This document shows positions 42,083 to 52,270 of a stretch of DNA of 64,000 nt, piece after piece. The position numbers and the translations under genes were made by a program. The notes under the pieces were generated by a model. That model was not told the DNA's origin and did not search any database. It saw only the letters and a list, made by a program, of their open reading frames with translations. The first letter of the stretch is position 1. Each line of letters starts with the position of its first letter. Source of the stretch: Bacillus siamensis KCTC 13613 (lineage in GTDB: Bacteria > Bacillota > Bacilli > Bacillales > Bacillaceae); the NCBI RefSeq assembly GCF_000262045.1, contig NZ_AJVF01000023.1, forward strand, positions 45,863 through 109,862. The letters run 5' to 3'.

Positions 42083-43045
42083 TTAAAGTGATACTTCAAC
42101 CTCTTTTAAGCTCGGCAAAGCATCGATCGCACCGATTTTGGTGCACACGAGCGCCCCTACCTTATTGGCAAATGAGACAATATCACGCAGCTTCGCAAAA
42201 TCAGCGGCTGCCGTCTGAATCTCATCAATGCGCGCCAGCTGATACAGCGCCGCTCCGACAAACGCATCTCCCGCTCCCGTTGAATCTATTGATGTCACCT
42301 GAATACTCGGAATGATGTCAAGGTCCTTTCCATTTGAAAGAAGGGTTCCGCTTTTTCCGAGTGTCACCGCCACAATGCCGGCCCCGATCTCGTGAAGGAT
42401 CGCAACACCTTCTTTATGATCCTTCGCACCGCTGATGATCTCAAGCTCCTCGTCACTGACTTTCACAAAATCACTTACGGCAATTGCTTTTTTTGCGGTG
42501 TTTATAAACTCTGAAACTCTTCCCTTCCATAAATCCTCACGGTAGTTAGGATCGAAGGAAACAAACTGTCCATTGTCTTTCGCAATCGACATCAGCCGTA
42601 AATAGGCTGAGCAAAACGGATCTGATAACAGTGCCGTCGCTGATCCGAAATGAAGGATTTTGGCATCGTTTACCTTTTCCTGATCAATATCATCCAGCGT
42701 AAACAAAGCGTCCGCTCCTCTGTTAAACACAAAGTCGCGCTCCCCATTTTGTTTTAATGAAACAAACGCCAGCGTTGTAGGCGCTTTCTCATCCATGACG
42801 AGCATAGAGGTGTCGACGTGTACGGCGTCTAATGTCTGCTTCAAAAAATACCCGAACGGATCCTTGCCTGTTTTTCCGCTGAAAGCCGCGTCTCCGCCCA
42901 GTTTGGCAATCGCTGCCGACACATTCGCCGGTGCCCCGCCGGCACTTTTTAAGAAATTGCGCCCTTCCGTCAAGTCGACATCCACATCGGTACAAAAGAA
43001 ATCAATTAATAATTCTCCAATACAAATAACAGATTGGCTTCCCAC
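42083..43045 (-). CDS. fruC: Fructokinase FruC (YdjE), PfkB family
   Basis: 320 aa. PfkB signatures: [20 protein letters not shown] near the N-terminus and the C-terminal [14 protein letters not shown] with the catalytic Asp. It phosphorylates fructose formed from sorbitol by GutB. GTG start at 43045; the ribosome site is weak. It lies downstream of gutB-gutP in the same direction and probably belongs to that operon. Confidence 0.88.
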   Translation of the reverse strand: MGSQSVICIGELLIDFFCTDVDVDLTEGRNFLKSAGGAPANVSAAIAKLGGDAAFSGKTGKDPFGYFLKQTLDAVHVDTSMLVMDEKAPTTLAFVSLKQNGERDFVFNRGADALFTLDDIDQEKVNDAKILHFGSATALLSDPFCSAYLRLMSIAKDNGQFVSFDPNYREDLWKGRVSEFINTAKKAIAVSDFVKVSDEELEIISGAKDHKEGVAILHEIGAGIVAVTLGKSGTLLSNGKDLDIIPSIQVTSIDSTGAGDAFVGAALYQLARIDEIQTAAADFAKLRDIVSFANKVGALVCTKIGAIDALPSLKEVEVSL

Positions 43046-43146
43046 ATTATCACACTCATTTATTAATTCTCGATTATAGTTTCAGTATAGTGCTTTCTGT
43101 CATAAATACAACCGTTTACATTGAATATTTTAAATTTTACATATAC

Positions 43147-44526
43147 TTATCTTGCAGCTCTTTGCTCCAGATCAGACATCATCTGCTGATATTTTTTTTC
43201 AGTTAAAGGATAAAAAGAAATAAGAATAATGGACAGCAGAATGAACAATCCCGGAATGAGCGCATTCATATTTTTAATCGCATTCAATGACGATGCCGCC
43301 TGTTCGGTATTCGCGGCATACCCGGCGATTCCGAGATAAACGGCCGAAAATGACCCGGCTAACGCAACGCCGAGCTTATTGATAAAACTCATGCTCGATA
43401 TCACCACACCATCTGCACGAACCCCGGTTTTCCATTCCGCATAATCGACACAATCGGCAACCATTCCCCAAGCAAGGGTATTCAAAGGCGTCGTGAAAAA
43501 TCCAGAAACAAAAAGCCAAAAGAAAATAAGCGGAATCGAGGAATACGATGTAAACTGAAGGCCCGCATAAGAAATCAGCGATAACGCCGCCGTGATGATC
43601 ATGACCTGCTTCCGGCCCCGCTTCTCAGCAAAGAAAGGAATAAACAGATTGCTGATCAGCGCCGCTCCGAAAAACAATACGGTTCCTAAAAATACAAATT
43701 CCTTATGGCTGACGTTATACGTAAAATAGTACACCATCGTGCTGAGCTTAATATTAAACCCGATCGCAAACGCTAAAAATGAAGAAACCAAAATAAGCAA
43801 AGGCTTATTTCTGAACAAAACAGATAACGTTTTTTTCATTCCTTGTTTTTTTCTTTTTTCAGGCTGAATCCGCTCCCGCACAGTAAAGAAACTGAACAGA
43901 TTCAACGCGATGCTCACCGCCGCATAAATAAGCGCCGTCATCTGGAAACCAAACGCCTGGTCTTTCCCGCCGATAGCGTCCGCAAGCGGTGCCGCACAGG
44001 AAATCGATAACAGAATTCCGATATAAACCAAAATCATCCGTGTCGTTGTCAAAACCGTCCGTTCCTCCACGGAATTTGTCATCCGCCCCGTTAAGCTGTT
44101 GACCGGGATCGTCTGCATGCTAAAGGACATCCCAAGCAGAATATAGGTGATGTACGCGTATACCATGTTTCCTGTCTCGCCGAAATGAGGGGTCGTGAAG
44201 CATAAGAACGTAAATAGCGCAAAAGGAAACGCCACCCACAGCAGATACGGCCTTGCCTTTCCCCATCTAGTATTCGTCTTGTCTAAAATCACGCCCATAA
44301 TCGGGTCAAAAATAGCGTCCAGCACCCTTACGATCAGAAACAAAGCTGCAATAACCGCAGGCTTAATGCCGCCTACGTCTGTATAGTAGAATAATAAGTA
44401 TGCGTTTACAAACTGAAAGATCACATTGTACGACATATCGCCGAACCCGTATCCGATCCGTTCCATCCAGGACAGGCCGCGATGTTTCGTCTTTATTGCC
44501 GCTGCTTTTTCTGTTTCAATCATCAT
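43147..44526 (-). CDS. gutP: Glucitol (sorbitol) permease GutP
   Basis: 459 aa, 12 hydrophobic segments, GPH sugar-cation symporter family ([40 protein letters not shown]). The open frame extends to 44631, but ATG at 44526 (or the next codon) gives the B. subtilis-like start. The extension would overlap gutB. It imports glucitol. Part of gutB-gutP-fruC, induced through GutR. Confidence 0.92.
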   Translation of the reverse strand: MMIETEKAAAIKTKHRGLSWMERIGYGFGDMSYNVIFQFVNAYLLFYYTDVGGIKPAVIAALFLIVRVLDAIFDPIMGVILDKTNTRWGKARPYLLWVAFPFALFTFLCFTTPHFGETGNMVYAYITYILLGMSFSMQTIPVNSLTGRMTNSVEERTVLTTTRMILVYIGILLSISCAAPLADAIGGKDQAFGFQMTALIYAAVSIALNLFSFFTVRERIQPEKRKKQGMKKTLSVLFRNKPLLILVSSFLAFAIGFNIKLSTMVYYFTYNVSHKEFVFLGTVLFFGAALISNLFIPFFAEKRGRKQVMIITAALSLISYAGLQFTSYSSIPLIFFWLFVSGFFTTPLNTLAWGMVADCVDYAEWKTGVRADGVVISSMSFINKLGVALAGSFSAVYLGIAGYAANTEQAASSLNAIKNMNALIPGLFILLSIILISFYPLTEKKYQQMMSDLEQRAAR

Positions 44527-44597
44527 ATCCCACCCCAAGAATCCGTTTTCATTTTTTGATAAGTAAGAGGGAGAATGCAAAGATCCTCCCCGTTCAC

Positions 44598-45659
44598 TCA
44601 GCGATTTGGATATACCATCACTTTTAAGCATTCATTTTTATATTGAAGGGCGCGTTCCATCGCCTCTTGCGTCTTCTCAAGCGGAAATTGGTCCGTTACA
44701 AGGTGCTTCGTGTCCACAATGCCGGAAGCGAGAAATTCAATTCCCTTCGGATACGTATTCGCATAACGGAAGATTCCGTATATATCAATCTCGTTATCTG
44801 CAATAAACGGCACATTGAGCGGAATCTCGTTCTGAGAAGGCAAACCGACAATCGCCAGTTTTCCGCCCCGGCGCACGGAAGCCAGTGCGGATTGCAATGC
44901 CGCCGGATTCCCCGCTGTTTCCCAGGCAGCATCAACTCCTCTTCCATTTGTGATCGTTTTGATTTCTTCACCGGCATCCTGTTCCCGGACATTGATGACA
45001 TGAGTCGCACCCATTTTTTTCGCGGCTTCTAAGCGCAGCGGCTCTAAGTCAGTCACGATAATTGTGCCTGCCCCGTATGCTTTCGCTGCCGCAACAGCCA
45101 TTAATCCAACAGGCCCCATTCCCATAATCGCAATTGTTGATCCGGGCTGAAGCTTCGTTCTCGCGGCCGCATGAATGCCGACAGAAAACGGTTCAATCAA
45201 AGCCGCATCTTCATAGGAAAGTGAATCCGGAATCGAAAAAACAAAGTCCTGACGCATTTTGATGTATTGGACAAACGCGCCGTCTACCGGCGGCGTCGCC
45301 AAAAACTGTACATCCGGGCAAAGATTATAACGCCCCTCCTTGCACGCCTCACAGCGTCCGCATGTGACACCCGGTTCGACAGCGACACGGTCTCCTATGT
45401 TAAATTGATCGACAGACGATCCGACGGCGGCAATTTCTCCCGCGCATTCATGACCGAGGATAAATGGTTTTTCCACTACATAATTGCCGATTCTGCCATT
45501 TGTATAGTAATGCAGATCAGATCCGCAAATTCCGACAGCCATCACCTTTATCAATACTTCATCCTGATTGATCTCAGGCACGGGCAATGTTTCGATTTTG
45601 ATTTCTCTCGTGTTATGCATAACCGCCGCTTTCATGTTTTGAGGCACTGTGTGAGTCAT
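44598..45659 (-). CDS. gutB: Sorbitol dehydrogenase GutB
   Basis: 353-aa zinc MDR dehydrogenase oxidising sorbitol to fructose. Zinc ligands: [11 protein letters not shown]ys and GHECAGE His-Glu. The structural zinc loop [15 protein letters not shown] is complete. The Rossmann motif is [14 protein letters not shown] at 45659 gives the B. subtilis protein MTHTVPQNM; the longer frame to 45698 has no support. Divergent from gutR, with the GutR site between them. Confidence 0.96.
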   Translation of the reverse strand: MTHTVPQNMKAAVMHNTREIKIETLPVPEINQDEVLIKVMAVGICGSDLHYYTNGRIGNYVVEKPFILGHECAGEIAAVGSSVDQFNIGDRVAVEPGVTCGRCEACKEGRYNLCPDVQFLATPPVDGAFVQYIKMRQDFVFSIPDSLSYEDAALIEPFSVGIHAAARTKLQPGSTIAIMGMGPVGLMAVAAAKAYGAGTIIVTDLEPLRLEAAKKMGATHVINVREQDAGEEIKTITNGRGVDAAWETAGNPAALQSALASVRRGGKLAIVGLPSQNEIPLNVPFIADNEIDIYGIFRYANTYPKGIEFLASGIVDTKHLVTDQFPLEKTQEAMERALQYKNECLKVMVYPNR

Positions 45660-45770
45660 TTGGCAAAATCCTTTCTCTGCTCTGAAATGTAAGTGCATAC
45701 ATTTTTGTTTTCTCTGTTACTGCCTCCATTTTATCTGCTTTTCAAGACGTGCAAAAGCCTTTCCTGCTGT

Positions 45771-45800
45771 ATAAAAAGACAGCGGCACTGTACTTTTTAT
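45771..45800. promoter_or_regulatory. Candidate GutR operator
   Basis: ATAAAAAG (45771-45778) and CTTTTTAT (45793-45800) form an inverted repeat spanning 30 bp in the gutB-gutR gap. This fits the ~29-bp imperfect inverted repeat reported as the GutR binding site in B. subtilis. Confidence 0.6.
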
Positions 45801-45859
45801 TTTTTCATATACAAAAAACACTGAATTGATAAAATAGTACTAATAGGAGGTGCAGGCTA

Positions 45860-48337
45860 ATGGCTGAACTTGAAAACCGGACACAATTTGCAGAACTGCT
45901 GGCGCCTGCCGTCAAATCACTGAAACTTCATCCTGATTACAAAATCAAAAGGACAAAGAACGTAAAAACAGGACAGTCTTATATAGACAAAATTGCACTC
46001 CGATTAGGCGTATCCTCTAACACGATCAAAAGCTGGATCGGACAGATGGGCGCAAACTACATTCCCGGACGAATTGACGACGGTAAGCTGTTCGGCATGA
46101 TCTGGATTATTATAGAAAAGACCGACATGGATCCTGAATGGCTGACCGGCCTTCTGGAAACCACCACGATTCCCGTCATCAAACCCGCATTGCCCGTTTG
46201 GACGGCGTCTTGTCTAAAAAAAGCAAAAATACGCCGGAAAGACGGATCATTCGGAGCGCCGACTGATGAAGATGTTGAAAAAGCAGTGAAGCGGCTGTTT
46301 CATGACAGACCAAGCCATGAAACGAATGCGCTTACAGAACAGTCCGTCACGCATAACTTACCGTCACGCCGGACCGGGAACTTTATCGGCCGCGGCTTTG
46401 ATATAGAAGCGATCCGCCAATGGATGCTTTCTCCGTCACCGGTCTGTTTAATCACAGGCTGGGCCGGCATGGGAAAAACAACGATCGCTCTTGAAGCAGC
46501 CTGCCTTTGTGCCGGAGGTTCTTCAAATTGGCCGGCATTCAACAGCATCATCTGGATCAGCGCTGACTGGAAAGGATTAAGCTTCAGTGATTTTTTAAAC
46601 ACGATTGCCTACCAGCTCGGACGCACCGAACAAATCGACAAATCCATCAACGAAAAACGGTTCGTCGTCCGCAATGCATTAGCCGCTCATTCAAATGAAA
46701 AACCCGTGCTGCTGATCGTTGACGGCATTGATACAGCGGAACGTGACATTCACGAATTTATCATCGGCCTTCCGCAAGGCGTAAAAGTCCTCCTTACGGC
46801 ACGGGAAAACGTAAAACAGACATATCGGGACGGCCTCGGAGAACTGGCGGCCATCCAGCTGAGCGGTCTTGAACAAACGGATGCCCTTGATTTTTTCCAT
46901 CAAGAAGTGCACCGCTGTCTGCAAACATGCAATCTCCCGCATAAACGGGAAAAGCTGGAGCAGCTGTTGCAGCTATCGCCTGACCTTAAGAATGAATTTG
47001 TCTCGGCAGCCGCCGGCAACCCGAAGGCCATGGCACTCAGCATTGCATACATGTCAGACGACGACATCCCCGCTCCCCAGCTCATTCAAGAGCTTAAACA
47101 AGCGGGTTACTCATTATTGGAATTGTTTGAGGTTCTCTTTGGCCGCACATGGGACAGATGTCATGAAGACACACGGAAACTATGGCAGACGCTTTGCTTT
47201 TTCGCTAAGCCCCCTGACGAAAAAAGCTTGGCTCAAGCGGCCGGATTAGACGCCCGCCGTTTTCATTACGCGATTGAGCAAATGCGATCATATGCTTTAA
47301 TACAGCCGGAACGAAGCGAAGGAAGAATTCAATACGCAGCCCATCAAACCGTTGTCGCTTACGGAGAACAGCACTTATCCGAAAATCATGATTTTGCAAA
47401 AGAAGCCCGAAGCCGCTGGGCGCATTATTATATGGATTATGCGAAAACCCATATAAAACGGGAACAGCCGAATTCCATCTATTGGAGCTATCTGCTGGGA
47501 CGGAATTTAGAGCTAATGAAAAAAGAATGGCCGAATATCCTAAAGGTCATCGAATGGTCGAGCAAAACCGGACAACATGAAATTCTAATCGAGCTCATCA
47601 TCCGTATCAGCCATTTTCTAAGCAGAATCAGCCTGCCCCTGCGAATCGAATACGGATTAAAAGCCGCCGATGCCGCCCATCAATCAGGCGAACACACACG
47701 GGAAGCCTACTTCAGGATCGACACGGCAGGCTGGGCGCTGATGGAAGTCAACGATTCAGACGGAGCTCTCAGGCAAATAGAAGCCGGCCTGAAGATACTC
47801 GAACAATCAGGCGCACCGGATCACGATGACTTGAAAGTATGGGGAATCGCCCTGCAAGCAAGGCTGCTGTTAAAAACCGGAGAACCGGAAAAAGCGGCAG
47901 CAATGCTGGACGGCATCAAAGATCAGCCCGTCTCGCCCATTATCCGGCACAGGGTTCTTCTGGTCCGCGGCGACCTGAGTTTCGCCCGCTCTCACTATGA
48001 AGAAGCCATCACATTATACGAAGCGGCAAACACAACCAGCGCCGCATACGGCGGCGAAAAAACGATAGAAGCCTATTTCAACCTGGGCATGGCTTACGTC
48101 AAGTGTGATCAACTCGAAAAAGCGGAAAAAGCCTTTAAACAGATGCTCTATGACAAACACAACGCCAATCAAGTTGAACTGATCTACTATCATTACGGAA
48201 TGGCACAGCTGTTGTACCGAAAAGGAGAGAAAACGAAAGCAATAGAATCGAATCAGAAAGCCATTCGTCTGATTGATTCGTGGGAGCCTGGGATTGGGAT
48301 TCGGGGTGAGGTGGGGCAAATGGATATTCTCATTTAA
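45860..48337 (+). CDS. gutR: Glucitol operon activator GutR (STAND ATPase regulator)
   Basis: 825 aa. The N-terminus has a helix-turn-helix (IALRLGVSSNTIKSWIGQMG, about 45-64). The central NTPase has Walker A GWAGMGKTT (200-208) and Walker B VLLIVDGID (283-291). The C-terminal ~350 residues are TPR-like repeats (AYFNLGMAYVKCDQLEKAEK, YYHYGMAQLLYRKGEKTKAI). It binds glucitol and ATP, then activates gutB-gutP. ATG at 45860 after TAGGAGGTG. Divergent from its target operon. Confidence 0.95.
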   Translation: MAELENRTQFAELLAPAVKSLKLHPDYKIKRTKNVKTGQSYIDKIALRLGVSSNTIKSWIGQMGANYIPGRIDDGKLFGMIWIIIEKTDMDPEWLTGLLETTTIPVIKPALPVWTASCLKKAKIRRKDGSFGAPTDEDVEKAVKRLFHDRPSHETNALTEQSVTHNLPSRRTGNFIGRGFDIEAIRQWMLSPSPVCLITGWAGMGKTTIALEAACLCAGGSSNWPAFNSIIWISADWKGLSFSDFLNTIAYQLGRTEQIDKSINEKRFVVRNALAAHSNEKPVLLIVDGIDTAERDIHEFIIGLPQGVKVLLTARENVKQTYRDGLGELAAIQLSGLEQTDALDFFHQEVHRCLQTCNLPHKREKLEQLLQLSPDLKNEFVSAAAGNPKAMALSIAYMSDDDIPAPQLIQELKQAGYSLLELFEVLFGRTWDRCHEDTRKLWQTLCFFAKPPDEKSLAQAAGLDARRFHYAIEQMRSYALIQPERSEGRIQYAAHQTVVAYGEQHLSENHDFAKEARSRWAHYYMDYAKTHIKREQPNSIYWSYLLGRNLELMKKEWPNILKVIEWSSKTGQHEILIELIIRISHFLSRISLPLRIEYGLKAADAAHQSGEHTREAYFRIDTAGWALMEVNDSDGALRQIEAGLKILEQSGAPDHDDLKVWGIALQARLLLKTGEPEKAAAMLDGIKDQPVSPIIRHRVLLVRGDLSFARSHYEEAITLYEAANTTSAAYGGEKTIEAYFNLGMAYVKCDQLEKAEKAFKQMLYDKHNANQVELIYYHYGMAQLLYRKGEKTKAIESNQKAIRLIDSWEPGIGIRGEVGQMDILI

Positions 48338-48409
48338 AAGACAACTACATTGCGGCTAGCGGTACGAGCTTTGAAAAACACTCATGACCTTGTTGTTTTT
48401 AAAGATAAA

Positions 48410-48450
48410 AAGGTATCTTAATCAATACAGTAAATTGATTAAGATACCTT
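48410..48450 (-). terminator. Terminator of the secreted 129-aa protein gene
   Basis: Perfect 16-bp stem AAGGTATCTTAATCAA / TTGATTAAGATACCTT with a 9-nt loop, followed on the minus strand by TTTTATCTTT. Confidence 0.8.
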
Positions 48451-48534
48451 GATTGAAAAATTAATATTTCACAGAAAACAAATTTCTAAAGTTAAACTTT
48501 TTAACAACAAGAGGTTAATACTTATACAGCCGTA

Positions 48535-48924
48535 TTAATGCTGTACTGTAATATAATGTTTTAGTTCACCTGACCAATATCTTCCTCCCCAATCCTGTCC
48601 AACTTGCACATCATACTTACCTGCAGGAAGATTTTTCGTTGAAAAACTCACACGAAAATTACGTGAACCAATACTATGCGAAATATCTTTTCTGGCAAAT
48701 ACTTTACCTTTATTATTTAATATAATTACTGAAAAGCCATTCTCTAAATCCCTAGCCAAAGTACCCGTAACCACAATGGAAGTGGCACTTTTCGTATATG
48801 TATTAGCATCTGTTTTAAATTTGATTGTACCTTTCGAATCCATAGCTAAGGCTTCTGACCCGCCTGCGAAAATGGCAACACCCAAAAGCACTGCTGTAAA
48901 CAGGGTCATTACTAACTTTTTCAT
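48535..48924 (-). CDS. Secreted protein of unknown function, 129 aa
   Basis: A clear signal peptide (MKKLVMTLFTAVLLGVAIFA, cut after SEALA) is followed by ~102 residues rich in beta strands (SIVVTGTLARDLENGFSVII, NLPAGKYDVQVGQDWGGRYW). It looks like one Ig-like or calcium-independent beta sandwich, reminiscent of pre-peptidase C-terminal or filamin folds, but I recognise no family. Its own ATG and terminator make it a single-gene unit in the variable region after gutR. Confidence 0.78.
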   Translation of the reverse strand: MKKLVMTLFTAVLLGVAIFAGGSEALAMDSKGTIKFKTDANTYTKSATSIVVTGTLARDLENGFSVIILNNKGKVFARKDISHSIGSRNFRVSFSTKNLPAGKYDVQVGQDWGGRYWSGELKHYITVQH

Positions 48925-49049
48925 CTTTAGAATTCCTCTTTTCTTTTTAATATTTTAAATCCACAATTATAATAACATATTTCCCTAAAAAAAACAGAGG
49001 TTTTTCCATATCTTTCTTCTAAGAAGTGAATAAGTATGATAGAAATTTA

Positions 49050-49220
49050 TTAATAATAATGCAAATTTAAGGTTCTTGTGAAATGAAGCTTAAAATTTGA
49101 AGTATCAGATCTATAAAACCTTTGCCAAGGTGCCCTTCCAAGCGCCCAATGAATATGGAGTAGAAAACACAATGTGAATAACAGCATGATAAGTGACACT
49201 ATCCCTAAATATTTCCTCAT
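49050..49220 (-). CDS. Small single-span membrane protein, 56 aa
   Basis: Starts MRKYLGIVSLIMLLFTLCFL, followed by LHIHWALGRAPWQ. ATG at 49220 follows AAAGGGGA. One hydrophobic segment and a short basic tail. The start resembles DUF3995 membrane proteins (which are about 130 aa), so it may be a truncated copy. Confidence 0.45.
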   Translation of the reverse strand: MRKYLGIVSLIMLLFTLCFLLHIHWALGRAPWQRFYRSDTSNFKLHFTRTLNLHYY

Positions 49221-49405
49221 GTTTTCCCCTTTCTCTTTCCTTCCATACTATTAAACAAGACTATTCTAATACCCTTGAACTGCATTTAAAATTGGCTTAG
49301 TGTTATTATTTAATAAAGATCTGTGCAATGAAAACTCTTTCTGTCCGATATACCCTTAAGTATTCCTAATCAACATTATGCTGGTGAGTTCAAATATTTC
49401 TTAAT

Positions 49406-49996
49406 TCAAACTCTAGTTCTTCTGCTCTTTTTCAAGATCCAAACAAGTAATGCAATAAAAATGATGTTAATTATAAACGCAGAAATAACATAAGTTTCAT
49501 CTGAAACGCCAATATACTTCCCTTTCGATTCTAAGAGATTCCTTACTTGCTTACTCCATAAAGAACCATTCAGCGAACTATCGTCTGCTCCAAATGTAAT
49601 TTGTGCTGTTTCCTTATTGCTGTTTGTAATATTAACACCATAAAATACTGTATACCTATTGTTATAAAAGATAGGCATATAAGAATAGTCAGAAACTAAA
49701 GGCTTTACCTTTTTGGCAGGTAATGCTACGTACAAAATCGCAGAATAATTACCTACCCCAGTTTCAAATTGCTCTGCTTTAATAAGCTTCGTGTTTGAAG
49801 GTAGATCAATATTATAAAAATGCTCAAAAATTTGAATATCTTCTTCCGAAAAATCTGTTAATTGGTAGTAATGCGGATCAATAATACATTTATGAAAATA
49901 CCATCCATTAAACAATAAAAAACAGGCACTTATTAAAATTACTAATACTCCCTTATATATAATCTTTAACTGTATCACAATGATATGCGCCCCCAT
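49406..49996 (-). CDS. Two-span membrane protein of unknown function
   Basis: About 196 aa. Hydrophobic segments flank the protein: YKGVLVILISACFLLFNGWY near the N-terminus and VISAFIINIIFIALLVWILK at the C-terminus, with an outer domain of ~125 residues between them (DFSEEDIQIFEHFYNIDLPS, YMPIFYNNRYTVFYG). The basic tail KKSRRTRV is cytoplasmic. The start is uncertain: ATG at 49996, ATG at 50005 or GTG at 49978; the open frame beyond 50040 runs into a terminator and is not real. No family recognised. Confidence 0.6.
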   Translation of the reverse strand: MGAHIIVIQLKIIYKGVLVILISACFLLFNGWYFHKCIIDPHYYQLTDFSEEDIQIFEHFYNIDLPSNTKLIKAEQFETGVGNYSAILYVALPAKKVKPLVSDYSYMPIFYNNRYTVFYGVNITNSNKETAQITFGADDSSLNGSLWSKQVRNLLESKGKYIGVSDETYVISAFIINIIFIALLVWILKKSRRTRV

Positions 49997-50039
49997 AGCA
50001 TGCATTATAACGCTTTTGCCTTGAAAATAAATGATAAAA

Positions 50040-50090
50040 ATAAAAAAGGGGCCTCTCACAAGTTCATTAAACTTGTGAGGAGGCCTTAAT
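50040..50090 (-). terminator. Strong hairpin terminator
   Basis: Minus strand GGCCTCCTCACAAGTT taatg AACTTGTGAGAGGCC followed by CCTTTTTTATTTTT. It stops minus-strand transcripts before the membrane gene. The inner part (CACAAGTTcattaAACTTGTG) resembles the 3' end of the integrase gene near 52230. Confidence 0.8.
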
Positions 50091-50202
50091 ATAGTGTTAC
50101 ACCTGACAAACCCTCATAAACCAAGGGGAACATTTGTATATATACTTTAAAAAAAGTACATACTAAAATTATAACATTTATGTATTGGAGGAAATGATAA
50201 TA

Positions 50203-50616
50203 ATGGGATATTATGTTGATTTTAAAACCGGTACAGTAAAAGATTCTGGTACTGATGCTACTGTAACTCTTGTCATACAGGACGAACAAAATAAACCACA
50301 TCGTTTTGAAATTTCTGATACCAATGGTAACTGTTTTGAATCAGGGAGTTATACTAGTTTTTCACTTCACCCTGCCAATGATTTAGGTAACATTAATACA
50401 ATTAACGTTTCACATGATAATACTGGAACGAATCCCGGCTGGTATCTAGAATTTGTTATCATTCGAAAAGATGGTGAATATTGGTCATTCCCTTATTCAG
50501 GTTGGATTTCTCAAAATACATCTCTTTCCATTTCACTCGAAAAATTCCCATTACCTTTATCCTCTAATACTATAATTAAAGAAATACCAAAACCAAAAGA
50601 GGAAGGACTTTCATAA
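50203..50616 (+). CDS. PLAT/LH2-domain protein, copy 1
   Basis: 137 aa from the ATG at 50203, 11 nt after GGAGG. One beta-sandwich domain: YYVDFKTGTVKDSGTDATVT, FESGSYTSFSLHPANDLGNI, INVSHDNTGTNPGWYLEFVI. The order (GTD start, Phe-rich middle, LG, hDNtG, Pro-x-WyLe-V) is the PLAT/LH2 domain pattern, known in lipoxygenases and some lipases for membrane or protein binding. No signal peptide, so cytoplasmic or non-classically released. The tail IPKPKEEGLS is unstructured. Two bases separate it from a paralogue. Confidence 0.75.
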   Translation: MGYYVDFKTGTVKDSGTDATVTLVIQDEQNKPHRFEISDTNGNCFESGSYTSFSLHPANDLGNINTINVSHDNTGTNPGWYLEFVIIRKDGEYWSFPYSGWISQNTSLSISLEKFPLPLSSNTIIKEIPKPKEEGLS

Positions 50617-50618
50617 TA

Positions 50619-51005
50619 ATGGGACTATATTATGTTGATTTTAGAACTAGTACAGTAAAAGATTCTGGTACTGATGCTCCCATAACTCTTATCATACATG
50701 ATGAACAACATAAACCACATTGGTTTAAACTTTTTGATCCCAAAGGTAACTATTTTGAATCAGGAAGTTTTACAAGTTTTGAAATTGAAACTATTAATGA
50801 TTTAGGTTCAATTCCTTTGATTAAAATTTGGCATGATCAAACAGGAACCAATCCTTATTGGAATTTAGAATTTGTTAGCATTCGAACAGATTCTAGTTTT
50901 TGGTTATTTCCGCATTATGATTGGCTTGAAAAATCAACTACAATAACACCAATATCATGTGGAATTAAGACATCTGGTGATATTAAAGAATTTCCAATTA
51001 CCTAA
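50619..51005 (+). CDS. PLAT/LH2-domain protein, copy 2
   Basis: 128 aa, a paralogue of the preceding protein over its whole length: YYVDFRTSTVKDSGTDAPIT, FESGSFTSFEIETINDLGSI, IKIWHDQTGTNPYWNLEFVS. ATG at 50619, 2 nt after the copy 1 stop, with GGAAGGA inside the end of copy 1, so the pair is cotranscribed and arose by tandem duplication. No signal peptide. Function unknown; PLAT domains normally help bind a partner or membrane. Confidence 0.75.
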   Translation: MGLYYVDFRTSTVKDSGTDAPITLIIHDEQHKPHWFKLFDPKGNYFESGSFTSFEIETINDLGSIPLIKIWHDQTGTNPYWNLEFVSIRTDSSFWLFPHYDWLEKSTTITPISCGIKTSGDIKEFPIT

Positions 51006-51994
51006 AATTAATAATAATTTAATAAGTACACTTATTTTAAATATCCTTTTTATATTTCTAGATCTTGTACCTGACGCTTGGATTGTTTTCCTAATCCCAC
51101 CGACATATTGGAAGAACGACATCTACCTTATCTGCTCAACATTCTTATCGATCCCAATTCAAGACATTTTCATCCAAGGGTCCAGGTATCAAAACGCGAA
51201 AAATTCACTCTAAGATTTTGTTTAGAAGATCTTGAGTTTCTGAACACCTTGTCGCTAAAGGATATAAACGTTTCCCTCCTATTTAGATGTCCAATAACTC
51301 ATCTACTTCTAAATATAATCGCCAAAATTTAAACGATGAGAGCTTTTTTTAATCTTAAATATCTTCAGACCATAACTTCATGTGGATGACCCCAACGCGT
51401 TTCAGTTGAATTTGTCTACATATTCCTGAGTTTTTCATAACAGAATCAGTTCCCCTATTGTCACACATTTGAAACACCATTTCAAAATTTAAGGTAAAAA
51501 TATGGTGTCCTTAGATCTTTTCAACTTGGGCAAATTGCAGAAATTGCTCAAAAAAGCCACTGAGTTTGCAGACTCATTAGGGCTTTTTGGATAAATAAAT
51601 ATATAAGTTTAAATGTCATTTTGTCATGAAAACCTATAAAACGTGATCATAATTAACTTTTTAATATATGACAAAACTTTGACATGATCGTCATATCGAT
51701 TCATCTAAAAATATACATTTATTTAACGAATAATCATTTAATGTGAAAAAGTTATATTTTATTCCAATCACTTTTTCGCAATGAAATCCCTCTTCTGTAT
51801 GCATATACCAAAAGTTGTCCTTGTTTCTCTTAAGCCTGGGATTTGTCGTAGAATATGATTGGTTTCAGGAGAATTTTTTAGACATATTGCTTTTGTTTAA
51901 TAGATATTCGCGCCAGATTTCTAATGAGCATACTTTCTCTCTTAAAGATGAAACAGCGAGTGTTAATATCAGGATTCAGGTTTTATCTTTGCAG
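51006..51994. other. Gap without a convincing gene
   Basis: About 1 kb of AT-rich sequence. A stretch near 51078-51330 stays open for 84 codons on the + strand (FHPRVQVSKREKFTLRFCLE) but has no ribosome site or known domain. The 51815-51990 part, just upstream of the integrase remnant, may be decayed integrase sequence. A terminator-like hairpin lies at 51553-51592. Nothing else recognised. Confidence 0.5.
51553..51592. terminator. Bidirectional terminator-like hairpin
   Basis: AAAAAGCC ... GGGCTTTTT with inner GAGT/ACTC pairing. It could end the PLAT transcript or an opposing one. Confidence 0.6.
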
Positions 51995-52270
51995 ACAACA
52001 TTGGTTATCCGATAGTGATGAAACTAGTAGCGATCCGACTCCAAAGGTTACTTAGAAAGCTTGAGATTAATAAGCATATTACTCCTCATAGCTTCCGACA
52101 CATGCACACCTCTCTTCTTTTAGAAGCCGGAGCCGGCTTGAGAGAGACTCAAGAACGACTTGGGTCATTCAGACATTAATACAACCATGAATATCTATGC
52201 TCACATGACCAAAAATATAGAAGAAAAGACCTCTCATAAGTTCAGTGAACTTACAAAAGGCCTTCTCTAA
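51995..52270 (+). pseudogene. Tyrosine integrase, frameshifted C-terminal part
   Basis: Reads IGYPIVMKLVAIRLQRLLRK, then HITPHSFRHMHTSLLLEAGA (catalytic His-x-x-Arg) and ETQERLG. One extra base near 52164 (GGG-T-CAT) shifts the frame to HSDINTTMNIYAHMTKN (His and nucleophile Tyr) and the end KFSELTKGLL. The N-terminal two thirds are missing or unreadable. Typical phage/ICE integrase tail, next to groEL. Confidence 0.82.

Noticed and set aside
46300..46602. Minus-strand open frame inside gutR
   Set aside because: Shadow of the gutR coding frame.
49997..50059. N-terminal extension MRGPFFIFIIYFQGK of the membrane protein
   Set aside because: It begins inside a rho-independent terminator and has no ribosome site; the real start is downstream.
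50086..50301. Minus-strand open frame opposite the first PLAT gene
   Set aside because: Antisense to a better gene with a GGAGG site and paralogue support.
51078..51332. 84-codon plus-strand frame after the PLAT genes
   Set aside because: No ribosome site and no known domain; kept only as part of the gap description.
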